The position numbers and the translations under genes are program-made. Positions 1 to 7,324 of a stretch of DNA of 28,071 nucleotides are shown here, piece by piece. Each line of letters begins with the position of its first letter. Position 1 is the stretch's first letter. Under the pieces are notes generated by a model. It had not been told where the DNA came from, made no database searches, and was given only the letters and a program-made list of their open reading frames with translations. Source of the stretch: a virus; IMG/VR virus record IMGVR_UViG_3300025138_000258, positions 1-28,071 of that record. The stretch is one strand, 5' to 3'.

Positions 1-2
1 TG

Positions 3-125
3 CGCGATTTAATTGCAGACTTAAAAGAAGCGCACCCAAAAATTTCAAAAATTTCTGGGCACAATGAATGGTCGAACAAGGCTTGCCCCTGCTTCGACGT
101 TGAAGACTGGTTGATAGGAGACTGA
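3..125 (+). CDS. C-terminal end of a phage amidase endolysin (partial)
   Basis: This is an open frame entering from the left edge and ending at TGA 123-125; only about 40 residues are visible. The tail contains GHNEWSNKACPCFDVEDW. A lysine-alanine-cysteine-proline-x-phenylalanine-aspartate motif close to the C-terminus is typical of T7-lysozyme-like N-acetylmuramoyl-L-alanine amidases, where the cysteine/histidine region holds the zinc. The family cleaves the amide bond between N-acetylmuramic acid and the stem peptide to release virions. The start lies outside the window. The next gene is a small membrane protein in the same direction, as expected in a lysis cassette. A D-Ala-D-Ala peptidase with a similar tail is the alternative. 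Confidence 0.65.
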   Translation, partial: RDLIADLKEAHPKISKISGHNEWSNKACPCFDVEDWLIGD

Positions 126-138
126 CAAAGGCTAAGTC

Positions 139-573
139 GTGGAACCTATATCAGTCGCAGTCGCAGCGTTCGCTGCGATTAAGTCTGGTGTGAAGCTGGG
201 CAAGGATGCCCACTCAATGATGGGCGACATCGGTAAGATGTGGGGAGCCATCGACGAAGTCAGGGACGGTCACAAAAAAAAGCGGAAGCGGTCTGGCAAG
301 TCGGTCAACGAGGAAGCTCTCGAAACTTACGCGGCTCAACAAAAGTGCAACGACTTAGAGATCGAACTAAAAAAAGCTGTGATCGCTAGTCGCGGTTTCT
401 ATGCGTGGGACGCTTTGCTCAAAGTGAGGGGCGAGATCAAGAAGAAAAGAATATTAGAAGAAAAACTACGGCGAGAAGAATTGCAACACAAAATAGAGAT
501 GACATGTGCTGTCGTCCTGTTCCTTGTCTTAGTCGCGGGTATGTTTACAGGGGTGTGGCTCTGGCTCGGTTAG
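139..573 (+). CDS. small membrane protein next to the endolysin
   Basis: This 144-residue protein starts at GTG 139 behind AAAGG. It has a weakly hydrophobic Ala-rich N-terminus (about 4-20), a basic region near 46-53, a charged helical region rich in Lys/Glu (about 70-118) that could form a coiled coil, and one clear membrane segment at about 121-143 ending the protein. Proteins of this layout (an MEPIS-like start, basic middle, C-terminal membrane anchor) occur next to lysis or structural genes in marine phages, as far as I recall, but I know no proven function. Its position just after the amidase suggests a holin- or spanin-like lysis helper; this is inference. It ends directly against the stop of the leftward kinase gene. 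Confidence 0.75.
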   Translation: MEPISVAVAAFAAIKSGVKLGKDAHSMMGDIGKMWGAIDEVRDGHKKKRKRSGKSVNEEALETYAAQQKCNDLEIELKKAVIASRGFYAWDALLKVRGEIKKKRILEEKLRREELQHKIEMTCAVVLFLVLVAGMFTGVWLWLG

Positions 574-1116
574 CTACTTCATAATCCCTTGCGTTAAAAA
601 ATAATCCAAAGCTTTGTGCAGTGAATTATCACCGGGATTATAGATAGTCATGTCTACGTCGAAGTCGTATTGCTCAGAGCTATGTCTTGCGGCGGTTCCT
701 GTCGAGTGGCTGTCCGGCGGTATCACTCGCACCACCATCCCGCCCATTGACTGCACCCGCTCGGCCTCGTTCTGAAATCGACAGTCGTCTGTCACGACTG
801 ACTGTGTCAACAGAAGTTGCTTGGCGTGGTGCGCCCACACGTTTCCCCATAGGTTCGGGCTTATATGATCTCGCCCCCATTCTACGCCCAAGGTCTGCAT
901 CGCCCATCGTGGTGTCCTTCCGTCTAGTATGTCACAAGGCTGCTCTTTGAGAGCACCTTCTAAGTGTTCGTCTGTCAGGCCCAGTTCCATGAGCATACGC
1001 TTGAGCGGGGCAGCAAACTTAACCTTAGTATAGCCATAAAAATTACATAAGTAATCCGCACATACGGTCTTACCGCTACCGATTGGCCCTGCGAAAGCAA
1101 CTAATCTATGCGTCAT
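574..1116 (-). CDS. deoxynucleoside monophosphate kinase
   Basis: This 180-residue protein has a P-loop at residues 10-17 (GPIGSGKT) right after a short beta strand. A conserved-looking core follows, with WAMQTLGVEWGRD near 71-83 and VVTDDCRFQNEAE near 107-119. This is the layout of phage T4 gp1-type dNMP kinases, which phosphorylate dNMPs to dNDPs to feed phage DNA synthesis. The start ATG at 1116 has AGGTGAT upstream and overlaps the end of the preceding coiled-coil gene by 11 bases, suggesting translational coupling. It is the last gene of the leftward recombination/nucleotide operon. The nucleoside specificity cannot be read from sequence. Confidence 0.88.
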   Translation of the reverse strand: MTHRLVAFAGPIGSGKTVCADYLCNFYGYTKVKFAAPLKRMLMELGLTDEHLEGALKEQPCDILDGRTPRWAMQTLGVEWGRDHISPNLWGNVWAHHAKQLLLTQSVVTDDCRFQNEAERVQSMGGMVVRVIPPDSHSTGTAARHSSEQYDFDVDMTIYNPGDNSLHKALDYFLTQGIMK

Positions 1117-1330
1117 CGTCGATCACCTGTTTGGTTAAGTCAGCGATCTCTCGACGAATGTGTTTAAGCTTGTCGTAAGCTTTCCGGCGGTCGCTTAGTT
1201 CTTGTTCTTCGCTGCTCGGTCGGTCGTTGCCGTAAGCGATCATAAATTCTAAATCTTTTATTCTCGTTTGTACGCTGTCGGCTTGGTGCTCTAGCTCAAC
1301 GATCTGTTTCTTTTTTGCTCTCAGTCTCAT
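1106..1330 (-). CDS. small coiled-coil protein
   Basis: This 74-residue, highly charged protein is predicted to be almost entirely helical (Lys/Glu/Gln heptads, for example KKKQIVELEHQADSVQTRI). The chosen ATG at 1330 forms an ATGA overlap with the TGA of the upstream nuclease gene, a junction repeated all through this window; an in-frame start at 1366 would add 12 residues but bury 40 bases in the nuclease gene. It sits between the PD-(D/E)XK nuclease and the dNMP kinase. I recognise no family. A structural or oligomerising partner of the nuclease is possible but only by position. Confidence 0.7.
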   Translation of the reverse strand: MRLRAKKKQIVELEHQADSVQTRIKDLEFMIAYGNDRPSSEEQELSDRRKAYDKLKHIRREIADLTKQVIDDDA

Positions 1331-2112
1331 CGCTGCCTCGGTTCGTAGATTTTCCAGTTGGTGCAAGTCAGCCCGTCACATTCTGTGCAATGCAACTGGC
1401 CCATGTTGTCGGCTCGACTATTTCCACATGTACGCATAGATTTTTCTGGCGGCTCGTCGCCTCTCCAACAAGCATCACGCTTGAAGCATCCCTTGCAACG
1501 CCAATCGCTTTGGTCTGTGGCGATGCGCGTGGCTCTATTGTTAAGCACGTCTTCGATCTTGGTCGTAAGGTACGCCCATCTGAAGTCGTCAAAGTCTACA
1601 TACTCATGGTGATACGCGGAATTGTTTTTGTTGTATGCAACGATCACAAATCGACGTATGCCAGACAGGCCCATCATACATTGCATCTGGTCGTAGTAGC
1701 TAGGGTGGCTGCCCTTGACGCCCTTCTTTAAAAACTCTTGATGCTTCGCCATGTTCATCGACTTAATCTCGACCCCAATAAGCTCACCGTCTATCTCCAT
1801 CAGGCCATCTGCGTTGCCCATCACAAGGCCGCCGTACCCCGTCCAACGCCACTGCTTACCTGTCAGCGGGTCAGTCTCCATGACGTGCAGCCCCGCCTTA
1901 CGCATGTCCTTGACCACGTCGTATTCGATCTTATGACCGTCACGAAAGATGCGTTTGAGTTGTGGCTCTGGTGCAGTCTCAGGGTATCCGCGATACGAGT
2001 ACGCGATACTGGCTAGACATTGCTGCCCTATTCCACTGGCCCCTATGTACTGCCGTGGCTTACCGCGCTTCTCTTTAGCGTAAGCATCCGTAATGAGCGC
2101 GGTAATATCCAT
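1327..2112 (-). CDS. Cas4/RecB-like PD-(D/E)XK nuclease with Fe-S type cysteines
   Basis: This 261-residue protein has a nuclease core with Asp102 in GNADG, the E115-x-K117 pair in GVEIKSMN, and a Gln motif near 142 (YYDQMQ), matching the PD-(D/E)XK order of Cas4/AddB/RecB-type exonucleases. Cys32 sits in the N-terminal helix, and a C-x2-C-x5-C triplet follows at 206, 209 and 215. This one-plus-three arrangement is the 4Fe-4S ligand pattern of Cas4 and AddB. A further cysteine group (229, 242, 245, 250) could bind zinc. Such phage nucleases process DNA ends for recombination. It is leftward, in the operon with the SSB-like protein and the Sak4-like ATPase, preceded by a structured gap. Exonuclease polarity is unknown. 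Confidence 0.82.
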   Translation of the reverse strand: MDITALITDAYAKEKRGKPRQYIGASGIGQQCLASIAYSYRGYPETAPEPQLKRIFRDGHKIEYDVVKDMRKAGLHVMETDPLTGKQWRWTGYGGLVMGNADGLMEIDGELIGVEIKSMNMAKHQEFLKKGVKGSHPSYYDQMQCMMGLSGIRRFVIVAYNKNNSAYHHEYVDFDDFRWAYLTTKIEDVLNNRATRIATDQSDWRCKGCFKRDACWRGDEPPEKSMRTCGNSRADNMGQLHCTECDGLTCTNWKIYEPRQR

Positions 2113-2123
2113 AGTCGTTCCTC

Positions 2124-2198
2124 AAAAAAGGGGGTGAGCTACCAAATTCCGAGCGCGGCAACCATCAAGGTTGGGCATAATCACAGGCTCTCACCCCC
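2124..2198 (-). ncRNA. candidate structured RNA / attenuator in the SSB-nuclease gap
   Basis: On the minus strand a 9-bp stem (GGGGGTGAG, 2138-2130 side, pairing 2190-2198) closes about 50 bases. It extends by a short internal loop into GCC/GGT. Inside are a 5-bp hairpin CAACC-TTGAT-GGTTG (2159-2173) and a small CCG-CGCT-CGG hairpin. The 3' strand of the closing stem is followed directly by six T residues (2129-2124) and then by GAGGAAC, the ribosome site of the nuclease gene. This resembles either a small structured RNA with its own terminator or a cis element gating the downstream nuclease. No family is recognised. Confidence 0.4.
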
Positions 2199-2222
2199 AG
2201 TTCGACATCCATTCTGGGAGGA

Positions 2223-2708
2223 TTAAAATGGGATGTCGTCATCCGGCACGATGGGAGTTGGTGAAGATTGGGGTGCCGAATTAGTCTGCTCGAAGCCTTT
2301 GGGAGAGAAGAAACCACCGACTGCCGAGCCAGTACGAGTTTGACCATCCTTCTGATAAGTCTCTGACACGATCAGCACGCCAGCCTTGAGGCCGTTGATC
2401 GACTGGATGCCAGCAGACCCGATGTTGTCAGGGTCACGGTGTCCACCATGCGTCAACAAGGCTTTTAACTGCTCACGCCCAATGCGTGTAGCTTGCTCAG
2501 AGTGCGGTACGTGTACGTTTAGAAAGCCACGGATACTGTTTCCGCTTGCTGTATCCTCAAGCTCTACCTCAATCATTTTGCCACCGCTCTTGGTGTCCTT
2601 GAGCTTGGCGTTCTTAGCCGTGCATACATAGCGACCGGGCTTGAGCATGTTAGACGCCGACGAAATCTCTACGCCGGATAGATTTAGTTTATCAAATGAG
2701 AAGCTCAT
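2223..2708 (-). CDS. SSB-like protein, DUF669 type
   Basis: This 161-residue protein has a beta-rich core (about 1-125; for example GRYVCTAKNAKLKDTKSGGKM is spaced like DUF669 proteins). A low-complexity Ser/Pro linker follows, and the end is acidic, PDDDIPF. An acidic tail ending in DDDIPF is the hallmark of bacterial single-stranded DNA-binding proteins, where it recruits repair partners. DUF669 proteins are commonly encoded next to AAA_24/Sak4-like ATPases in phages, as here: the upstream ATPase gene overlaps it by four bases (ATGA). The start ATG 2708 has AGGAG upstream. It is likely the phage SSB that coats single strands during replication and annealing. The family call is from motif and context. 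Confidence 0.78.
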   Translation of the reverse strand: MSFSFDKLNLSGVEISSASNMLKPGRYVCTAKNAKLKDTKSGGKMIEVELEDTASGNSIRGFLNVHVPHSEQATRIGREQLKALLTHGGHRDPDNIGSAGIQSINGLKAGVLIVSETYQKDGQTRTGSAVGGFFSPKGFEQTNSAPQSSPTPIVPDDDIPF

Positions 2709-3511
2709 TGGCTTTTCTCCTGTTTGTTCTGGTATTTTTTGAAGTCTTCGTCGCTCAATTCCATGCGCTTAAACAAGTCCACAACCGAACCAGTCTGTTC
2801 GATTGCAGCAAGCCTACGCTTCTCGTCGCGCACCTTACCCTTCCACCCACGCACATCGTCCGTGATGATGTATCGCACGACACTTTGTTTTTCGTTGTCG
2901 CCCGACGAAGCTCTCACCCCAGCAAAAACGCAGTCAAAAATTCCGGGCAACTTTTCGATTGTCGACTTGCCATCGACCATAGGCCAATGCTCTGTGCTAC
3001 CATTCTCATCTTGACTAGATTTAGCGAGGGCTGTGCAAAGAAAGTGCATCGGCATGTCGCGTATTGCCTTACACGCCCCGACTAGCTGCGCCGAGTGTAT
3101 GCCCCACGCCTCAAACCCATTGGGCTTTTTGCCCAGCTTTTCTGCCTCGTCCTTGCAGTGCTTTTCGGCAGACCGAAGTGAGTGAGACGATAACTCTGTG
3201 AGGCTATCCAGCCCGACCCACTTGTAGTTGCGCTCTCGGAAGTCAGGCGTCTTCATCCAACGAAATATATCAACAAATGAGTATTCGTTGTTGGATGGAT
3301 CGCTGCGCTTATCCCAAGACGAGAAGGGAAGGTAGTCGATACCAGCAGATCGAATAGAACTAAGCCCACTCTCCCCACTAATAATAAACCCTTTACCGTA
3401 GTGCTCCTGCATGTGGGCCATGTTCGTAGTCTTGCCCCACCCTGCATCTCCAAACAGTACGGTCTTGAGGTACGACGTGCTGTGGTCGATTGTATTTGCG
3501 GGCTTAAACAT
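2705..3511 (-). CDS. AAA_24 / Sak4-like recombination ATPase
   Basis: The protein is about 268 residues from ATG 3511, with an in-frame GTG at 3517 as an alternative. It has a Walker A motif at about 21-29 (GDAGWGKTT) and a Walker B strand ending in Asp at about 102 (WVGLDSL), in a single RecA-like ATPase domain. This is the pattern of the phage Sak4/AAA_24 group, short RecA-related ATPases that act with phage SSBs in homologous recombination or annealing. It overlaps the SSB-like gene downstream by four bases and the end of the 3504-3923 gene upstream by eight, so the three form one translationally coupled unit. The C-terminus is charged and probably flexible. Confidence 0.8.
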   Translation of the reverse strand: MFKPANTIDHSTSYLKTVLFGDAGWGKTTNMAHMQEHYGKGFIISGESGLSSIRSAGIDYLPFSSWDKRSDPSNNEYSFVDIFRWMKTPDFRERNYKWVGLDSLTELSSHSLRSAEKHCKDEAEKLGKKPNGFEAWGIHSAQLVGACKAIRDMPMHFLCTALAKSSQDENGSTEHWPMVDGKSTIEKLPGIFDCVFAGVRASSGDNEKQSVVRYIITDDVRGWKGKVRDEKRRLAAIEQTGSVVDLFKRMELSDEDFKKYQNKQEKSQ

Positions 3512-3923
3512 CGGCACTAACCTTTATCACTTTGACTTTTGCTGGCCCCGGCGTTCTCGTCAAAGCTGGCAGCAAAACTTGCTTCACGTCATCGTCAAGA
3601 TGCTGAAACAATCGTTTGTTTACGGTTAGTCTTTTCTTTATGTGGTCAGGCAGCTCGTCAGCCGAGGCAAATAAATCTTCAAGTAACTCGTTGTCCCAAG
3701 TCCACCGCTCAGTGCGAGCACAAGTAACGGTCATACCGTTTACGTCGATAGCCTGTTCGCCAGACATGATTGGAAATTCTGCGGCAATAGTTTCAAGCAG
3801 CCCTTCGTGCTGATCTTTCAAAGATTGTAGCGTCTCATCAATCCGCTGGTATTCAGTCACAGCGGCGATAAGTGCAGGGCTTGAGTTGTTGATTGGTTCG
3901 GGCGTCGTGTCCCAGTCAGACAT
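3504..3923 (-). CDS. unknown protein upstream of the Sak4-like ATPase
   Basis: This 139-residue protein starts at ATG 3923 with a strong AAAGGAG site. An N-terminal helical, partly coiled region (about 15-50) is followed by a mixed part with WTWDNELLEDLF and a basic end containing PGPAKVKVIKV. It is the first gene of the leftward recombination operon, so it is probably made early. Proteins of similar size are common just before Sak4-type ATPases in phages, but I do not recognise a named family and assign no activity. A role with the ATPase/SSB pair is inferred from order and overlap only. Confidence 0.75.
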   Translation of the reverse strand: MSDWDTTPEPINNSSPALIAAVTEYQRIDETLQSLKDQHEGLLETIAAEFPIMSGEQAIDVNGMTVTCARTERWTWDNELLEDLFASADELPDHIKKRLTVNKRLFQHLDDDVKQVLLPALTRTPGPAKVKVIKVSADV

Positions 3924-4081
3924 TGAATGTCTCCTTTGTAGAGGTTGAAGTAACCCGCTCTACCTACCTGTAATCATAAATATAAACAACTAGATGTTAG
4001 TCTACTTTGTGTCACTAACGTCACAGATGTGTGTACGGTGTACGTTTATACATCTATGTGGGCATTATAAAGGAGACAAAT
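3924..4081. promoter_or_regulatory. divergent promoter region with operator-like repeats
   Basis: This 158-base gap separates the leftward recombination operon from the rightward replication operon. It is AT-rich near 3970-4000. It contains two same-direction GTCAC half-sites (4011 and 4020) and CACAGATGTGTG (4022-4033), the exact core of the palindrome at 12269-12286. A TTATAA box at 4065-4070 lies just before the AAAGGAG site of the Cro-like gene. I expect promoters in both directions under phage repressor control, but clear -35/-10 pairs cannot be fixed by eye. Confidence 0.5.
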
Positions 4082-4300
4082 ATGGCAATAAAATTCAACG
4101 CTTCACGCTTGGTTCACGACTGCGGTGGCGTTTCTACGGTGGCTAAGCTGCTCGGTAACACCCGCACCGCTCCCTACAGGGCCATGAGGACGGGCTACCT
4201 CGGCACGCCAACACTTGCCTTGCTGCTAGAGCACAACCCCAATCTCAACATCAATTCATACTTCGAGGATACACCGAATGACAGGCAACAAACTGACTGA
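4082..4300 (+). CDS. Cro/C1-like small DNA-binding regulator
   Basis: This 72-residue protein starts at ATG 4082 with AAAGGAG upstream; the longer frame from 4031 has no ribosome site and lies in the promoter region. Residues about 14-50 read as a helix-turn-helix: a helix around CGGVSTVAKLLG, a turn, then a recognition-type helix RTAPYRAMRTGYLGTPTLA. The end is NSYFED. Size, position as first gene after a divergent control region, and the operator-like repeats just upstream fit a Cro-type early regulator. It overlaps the primase gene by 23 bases. Domain identity is by pattern only. Confidence 0.72.
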   Translation: MAIKFNASRLVHDCGGVSTVAKLLGNTRTAPYRAMRTGYLGTPTLALLLEHNPNLNINSYFEDTPNDRQQTD

Positions 4301-6269
4301 GCACGACCTAGATAAATGGAAGTCCCGCTGCTACACCGCTGCGCTTGAGGCGCATGATCGCGGTTGGAATATCATGCCGCTCTCTCTCTCAAGCAAGACG
4401 CCTTTGCTTGGCTGGATCGACTGGCAAACGAACCGCGTGACCGACGACATGATAGACGATTGGTTCACCGAGGGGGTGAAGACTAAGTCGGGCCATATCG
4501 TGAAGTATTTTAACATCGGCCTAATCACTGGCGAGCTATCAGGCGTGGTCGCTGTCGACTGCGATAACGAGGACGCCATTAAGTACGCAGAGAAGCACGG
4601 TCTAGCCAGTCCTTATAGGGTGAGCACTCAGAAGGGCGCACACTTTTACTTCAAGCACCCACGAGAGGGCGCACGGTTTGCTAACAAGGTAGGCAGCAAT
4701 GCGCGTGACTGGCCCCAAGTCGAGGGATTAGATTTCCGAGGTGACGGCGGGTTCGTTGTCATGCCGCCTAGCATTAAGGTGAAAGATGATGTTGTCGAAC
4801 ATGAGTATGCGTTCGACACAACCGCTGACTTCGACGACATAGACTTACACGTTTGGAAGGGTGCCGTCTCTGAGCGCACCGACGACGAGTTCAGCTTTGA
4901 TACGCTCGACCTGTCAGGCGTGAGCCTTCACAATCCCGACGAACATGTGAGCATTTGGGATCAGACGAAGGTGCGTGTCGCACACTTGGGCCGCAAGCTA
5001 GAGGATGGCGATGGCACGGATGCGCTCATGGTCAGGTATGTCGGGCAGAAGGTGCGACAAGGCCAAACAGGCGATGACTTAGTCGGCATGGCTAAAGGTT
5101 TCTACGACGAGTTTTTTAATCCGGCAGCCTACACAGAGGATGAAACCGCAAGGTGGATCGCTACCAAAATTCGCAGCGCAGTCGACATGGATCGACGCAA
5201 CTACCCCACTGACTATGATGCTAATGGCGAGCGGATCAAGGTCGAGAAGGAACAGATACGACTGGGCAGGCTCAAGCCCATCCACTCATCAGACATTGAT
5301 CGACTGATCGACAGCATAGGTGATACAGAATACTACGCTGACCCGCTCATCCCTGCGGCCACGATCACGCAAGTCGTAGGTTACAATGGTCACGGCAAGT
5401 CTTTCTTCTTGCAAGCCCTGCTGACCTCAATGGCTGCGGGCAAAGAATTGTTTGGCCCGTACCAAACCAAGCCCGCAAAAATTCTGTATCTCGACTACGA
5501 TAATCCCAGCCGTACTATCCTGTATCGTTTTAAAAATTTCGTGAAGATGTTTGGCGACACCTCTGACAAATTTAACATGTGGTCGCCAGCCCTAATCAGT
5601 GCCGAGGATGGTGGGGAGATGAGCCTTGCGACTGAGGACGGCTTTCGGCTGCTAGGCGAATGGCTAGAAGCGATCAAGCCAGACGTAGTCGTGATCGACA
5701 CCGTGCGTAATGCTTTCGGTGGGCTGGAAGAAGCGAGTGCAAGCGAGTGGTTCAAAGTCAATCACGTAGCCAAGTCGATCCGCAATAAGTTCAACGCATC
5801 CGTGATCATGGTGCATCACAGAAACAAACCCGGCGAGGGTGGCATGGGTCGAGAGGCTGGCTCGACTGCCCAGCTTACAGACATCGACACGCAGATCATG
5901 GTCACGCAAGTGTTCCGGCACAAGGCCGAGGCGAAAGCCAAGGCTGGGTTGCTCGACGCAGAGATAGAGATGTACGACATGACGGGGGCAGCACACACGC
6001 CCTTTGGCTATCTTGATAAACGACTGCGACCCGACAGCCGCTTACGCATGGTCAGCCAGATAAGTTTCGGCAAGGTCAGACAGACCACAGAACTTCACGA
6101 GACACATTATATTGGATGGGCTGAGAGCCTACTCGACGGTTCGCAGTACGTCGTAAGCACAGCAAGCCTCAAGCAAAAAGCCGCGCACTACGCTGGTACT
6201 GGAATGTCGGTTGATGACGTGAGCCGCAAGCTAAATCTCCCAGCCTACGAGGTGCGGCGATGGGTGTGA
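4278..6269 (+). CDS. primase-polymerase / RepA-like helicase fusion
   Basis: This 663-residue replication protein has a bifunctional primase-polymerase (Prim-Pol) domain at about 15-190. The acidic pair D94 and D96 is in VAVDCDN, His122 is in the STQKGAHFYF strand, and DFRGDGGFVVMPPS follows at 152-165, all in the usual order. A RecA-like (AAA_25/RepA) ATPase spans about 340-590, with Walker A at 368-375 (GYNGHGKS), Walker B Asp474 in VVVIDT and a VHHRNK sensor strand. The last 25 residues read as a small HTH. Together these would prime and unwind phage DNA. The start overlaps the Cro-like gene. The end overlaps the ATG at 6260. Confidence 0.88.
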   Translation: MTGNKLTEHDLDKWKSRCYTAALEAHDRGWNIMPLSLSSKTPLLGWIDWQTNRVTDDMIDDWFTEGVKTKSGHIVKYFNIGLITGELSGVVAVDCDNEDAIKYAEKHGLASPYRVSTQKGAHFYFKHPREGARFANKVGSNARDWPQVEGLDFRGDGGFVVMPPSIKVKDDVVEHEYAFDTTADFDDIDLHVWKGAVSERTDDEFSFDTLDLSGVSLHNPDEHVSIWDQTKVRVAHLGRKLEDGDGTDALMVRYVGQKVRQGQTGDDLVGMAKGFYDEFFNPAAYTEDETARWIATKIRSAVDMDRRNYPTDYDANGERIKVEKEQIRLGRLKPIHSSDIDRLIDSIGDTEYYADPLIPAATITQVVGYNGHGKSFFLQALLTSMAAGKELFGPYQTKPAKILYLDYDNPSRTILYRFKNFVKMFGDTSDKFNMWSPALISAEDGGEMSLATEDGFRLLGEWLEAIKPDVVVIDTVRNAFGGLEEASASEWFKVNHVAKSIRNKFNASVIMVHHRNKPGEGGMGREAGSTAQLTDIDTQIMVTQVFRHKAEAKAKAGLLDAEIEMYDMTGAAHTPFGYLDKRLRPDSRLRMVSQISFGKVRQTTELHETHYIGWAESLLDGSQYVVSTASLKQKAAHYAGTGMSVDDVSRKLNLPAYEVRRWV

Positions 6270-6826
6270 TCAGACCTATTAGTAGAATAAGTAGGTTAGC
6301 TCCTATGCCGACCGACAGTGCCGAAAGGCAACTGTCGCTCTTTGAACTAGTAGAACTAGTAGGTGAAGAACGCTGCGCGAGTATACACATACCCCCTGAC
6401 CCCCCGTCAATCCACTTTTGTGCGCCTTACGCACGCCCCAAAGAGGCCACCCCCCCTTGTGAGGGGGGTGTCTTTTGCAAACACGCGGTCGAGGAAACGC
6501 GAATGACAGTACGCAACCCACTGACAGAGGGGCAGCGCGACTTGTTAGAGTGGATGCTCCACAACGACTACTCGTATCGTGCAATGGCCCGTCGCTTTGA
6601 CATAAGTAGCGACACCCTCAAGCGCATACTTATCCGTGAAGGATTGGCCGAGTTCGATGGTGCCAAGTACGCCATAGTCTCGCAGGAAATCGAGAACCTA
6701 GATTTGTGGGATCGCCCTTGCCTCAAGTGCAAGTCGTGCGAACCTCGCCCCCGTTGGCAGTACGTCTGCAACAACTGCAAGCCACTCGAAAGCGTCGGAC
6801 TGCCTGACGATTGGTTGGTAGACTAG
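6260..6826 (+). CDS. HTH and zinc-ribbon protein; N-terminal extension uncertain
   Basis: The frame gives 188 residues from ATG 6260, overlapping the primase end. The secure part starts at ATG 6503 (107 residues), which has GAGGAAA upstream. It holds an HTH (SYRAMARRFDISSDTLKRIL) and a C-terminal zinc ribbon with CLKCKSC and CNNC. The extra 81 residues contain QLSLF at residues 24-28, an exact match to the bacterial beta-clamp-binding pentapeptide, but the DNA there also forms two hairpins (6313-6337 and 6448-6470), so it may be partly non-coding. The core looks like a regulator or DNA-targeting protein of the replication operon. A start at ATG 6305 is also possible. Confidence 0.65.
   Translation: MGVIRPISRISRLAPMPTDSAERQLSLFELVELVGEERCASIHIPPDPPSIHFCAPYARPKEATPPCEGGVFCKHAVEETRMTVRNPLTEGQRDLLEWMLHNDYSYRAMARRFDISSDTLKRILIREGLAEFDGAKYAIVSQEIENLDLWDRPCLKCKSCEPRPRWQYVCNNCKPLESVGLPDDWLVD
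6313..6337 (+). other. GNRA-capped hairpin
   Basis: CGACAGT-GCC pairs with GGC-(A bulge)-ACTGTCG across a GAAA tetraloop, giving about ten base pairs. GAAA is a stable GNRA loop. It lies just after the primase stop and overlaps the QLSLF codons. It could be an mRNA processing or translation-control element, or a by-product of coding sequence. Confidence 0.4.
6448..6476 (+). terminator. intrinsic terminator-like hairpin inside the 6260 frame
   Basis: CACCCCCC (6448-6455) pairs perfectly with GGGGGGTG (6463-6470) around a 7-base loop, followed by TCTTTT. This is the form of a rho-independent terminator in the rightward direction. It lies between the primase stop and the well-supported start at 6503, so it could attenuate transcription from the replication genes into the downstream small-gene cluster. 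Confidence 0.55.
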
Positions 6827-6835
6827 GAGAAAGAC

Positions 6836-7324
6836 TTGAGCAAACAGAAACGCAAGGGCGACGGATACGAACGCGAGTTAGCCAAGTGGCTAGACGCTCG
6901 ACTATTCGGCAGCCAAGGAAAAATCACACGCGCACCCCTGTCAGGTGGTGGCTCGTACATAACTGGCGGTGGCCGCGCCGACTTACTTGGCACCCCCGAC
7001 TTATGGATAGAGGCCAAGCGCACCGAACGCTTCGTGCCGTATGCAGCTATGGCCCAAGCCGAGACTGGTATCCACAAGTCTGACACACCTGAGATGCCTG
7101 TCGTCATACAACGTCGCAACCAGATGAAGACACAGGATAGCTTAGTCGTGATGCGCCTCAACGACTTCGCCTTTATCTACGAGGGCTACCTCAACCAGTA
7201 TGGGTGGGCGACTATGGACAGCGAGTTCGACGAAGCCCCAAGTGAGGAAGCATCATCTGCGGAAATCGTTACACTGTTTTCTGTAATGAACGGAGACGAA
7301 GATGACGAAGGGAAGGGTGAGTAA
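6836..7324 (+). CDS. PD-(D/E)XK nuclease, Holliday-junction-resolvase/VRR-NUC-like
   Basis: This 162-residue protein starts at TTG 6836, chosen because AGGAGAAAGAC lies directly upstream and no ATG fits. The order of an N-terminal GDGYERELAKWL helix with Glu12/Glu14, then GRADLLGTPDLWIEAKR with Asp55, Glu59 and Lys61, is the PD-(D/E)XK core seen in Hjc-type resolvases and VRR-NUC enzymes. The C-terminal third is acidic and probably disordered. In the replication operon it could resolve branched DNA before packaging. The exact subfamily is not settled. It is distinct from the Fe-S type nuclease at 1327-2112. Confidence 0.75.
   Translation: MSKQKRKGDGYERELAKWLDARLFGSQGKITRAPLSGGGSYITGGGRADLLGTPDLWIEAKRTERFVPYAAMAQAETGIHKSDTPEMPVVIQRRNQMKTQDSLVVMRLNDFAFIYEGYLNQYGWATMDSEFDEAPSEEASSAEIVTLFSVMNGDEDDEGKGE

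Noticed and set aside
2130-2198. tRNA-like cloverleaf in the SSB-nuclease gap
   Set aside because: A 7-bp acceptor-like stem and a 7-base loop with TGA can be drawn, but there is no T-arm (no TTCGA-type loop), position 37 is T, and the arms do not have tRNA lengths. Kept as a structured RNA instead.
6303-6584. 93-residue leftward frame opposite the HTH/zinc-ribbon gene
   Set aside because: It runs against the operon direction, has no start signal and covers two hairpins.
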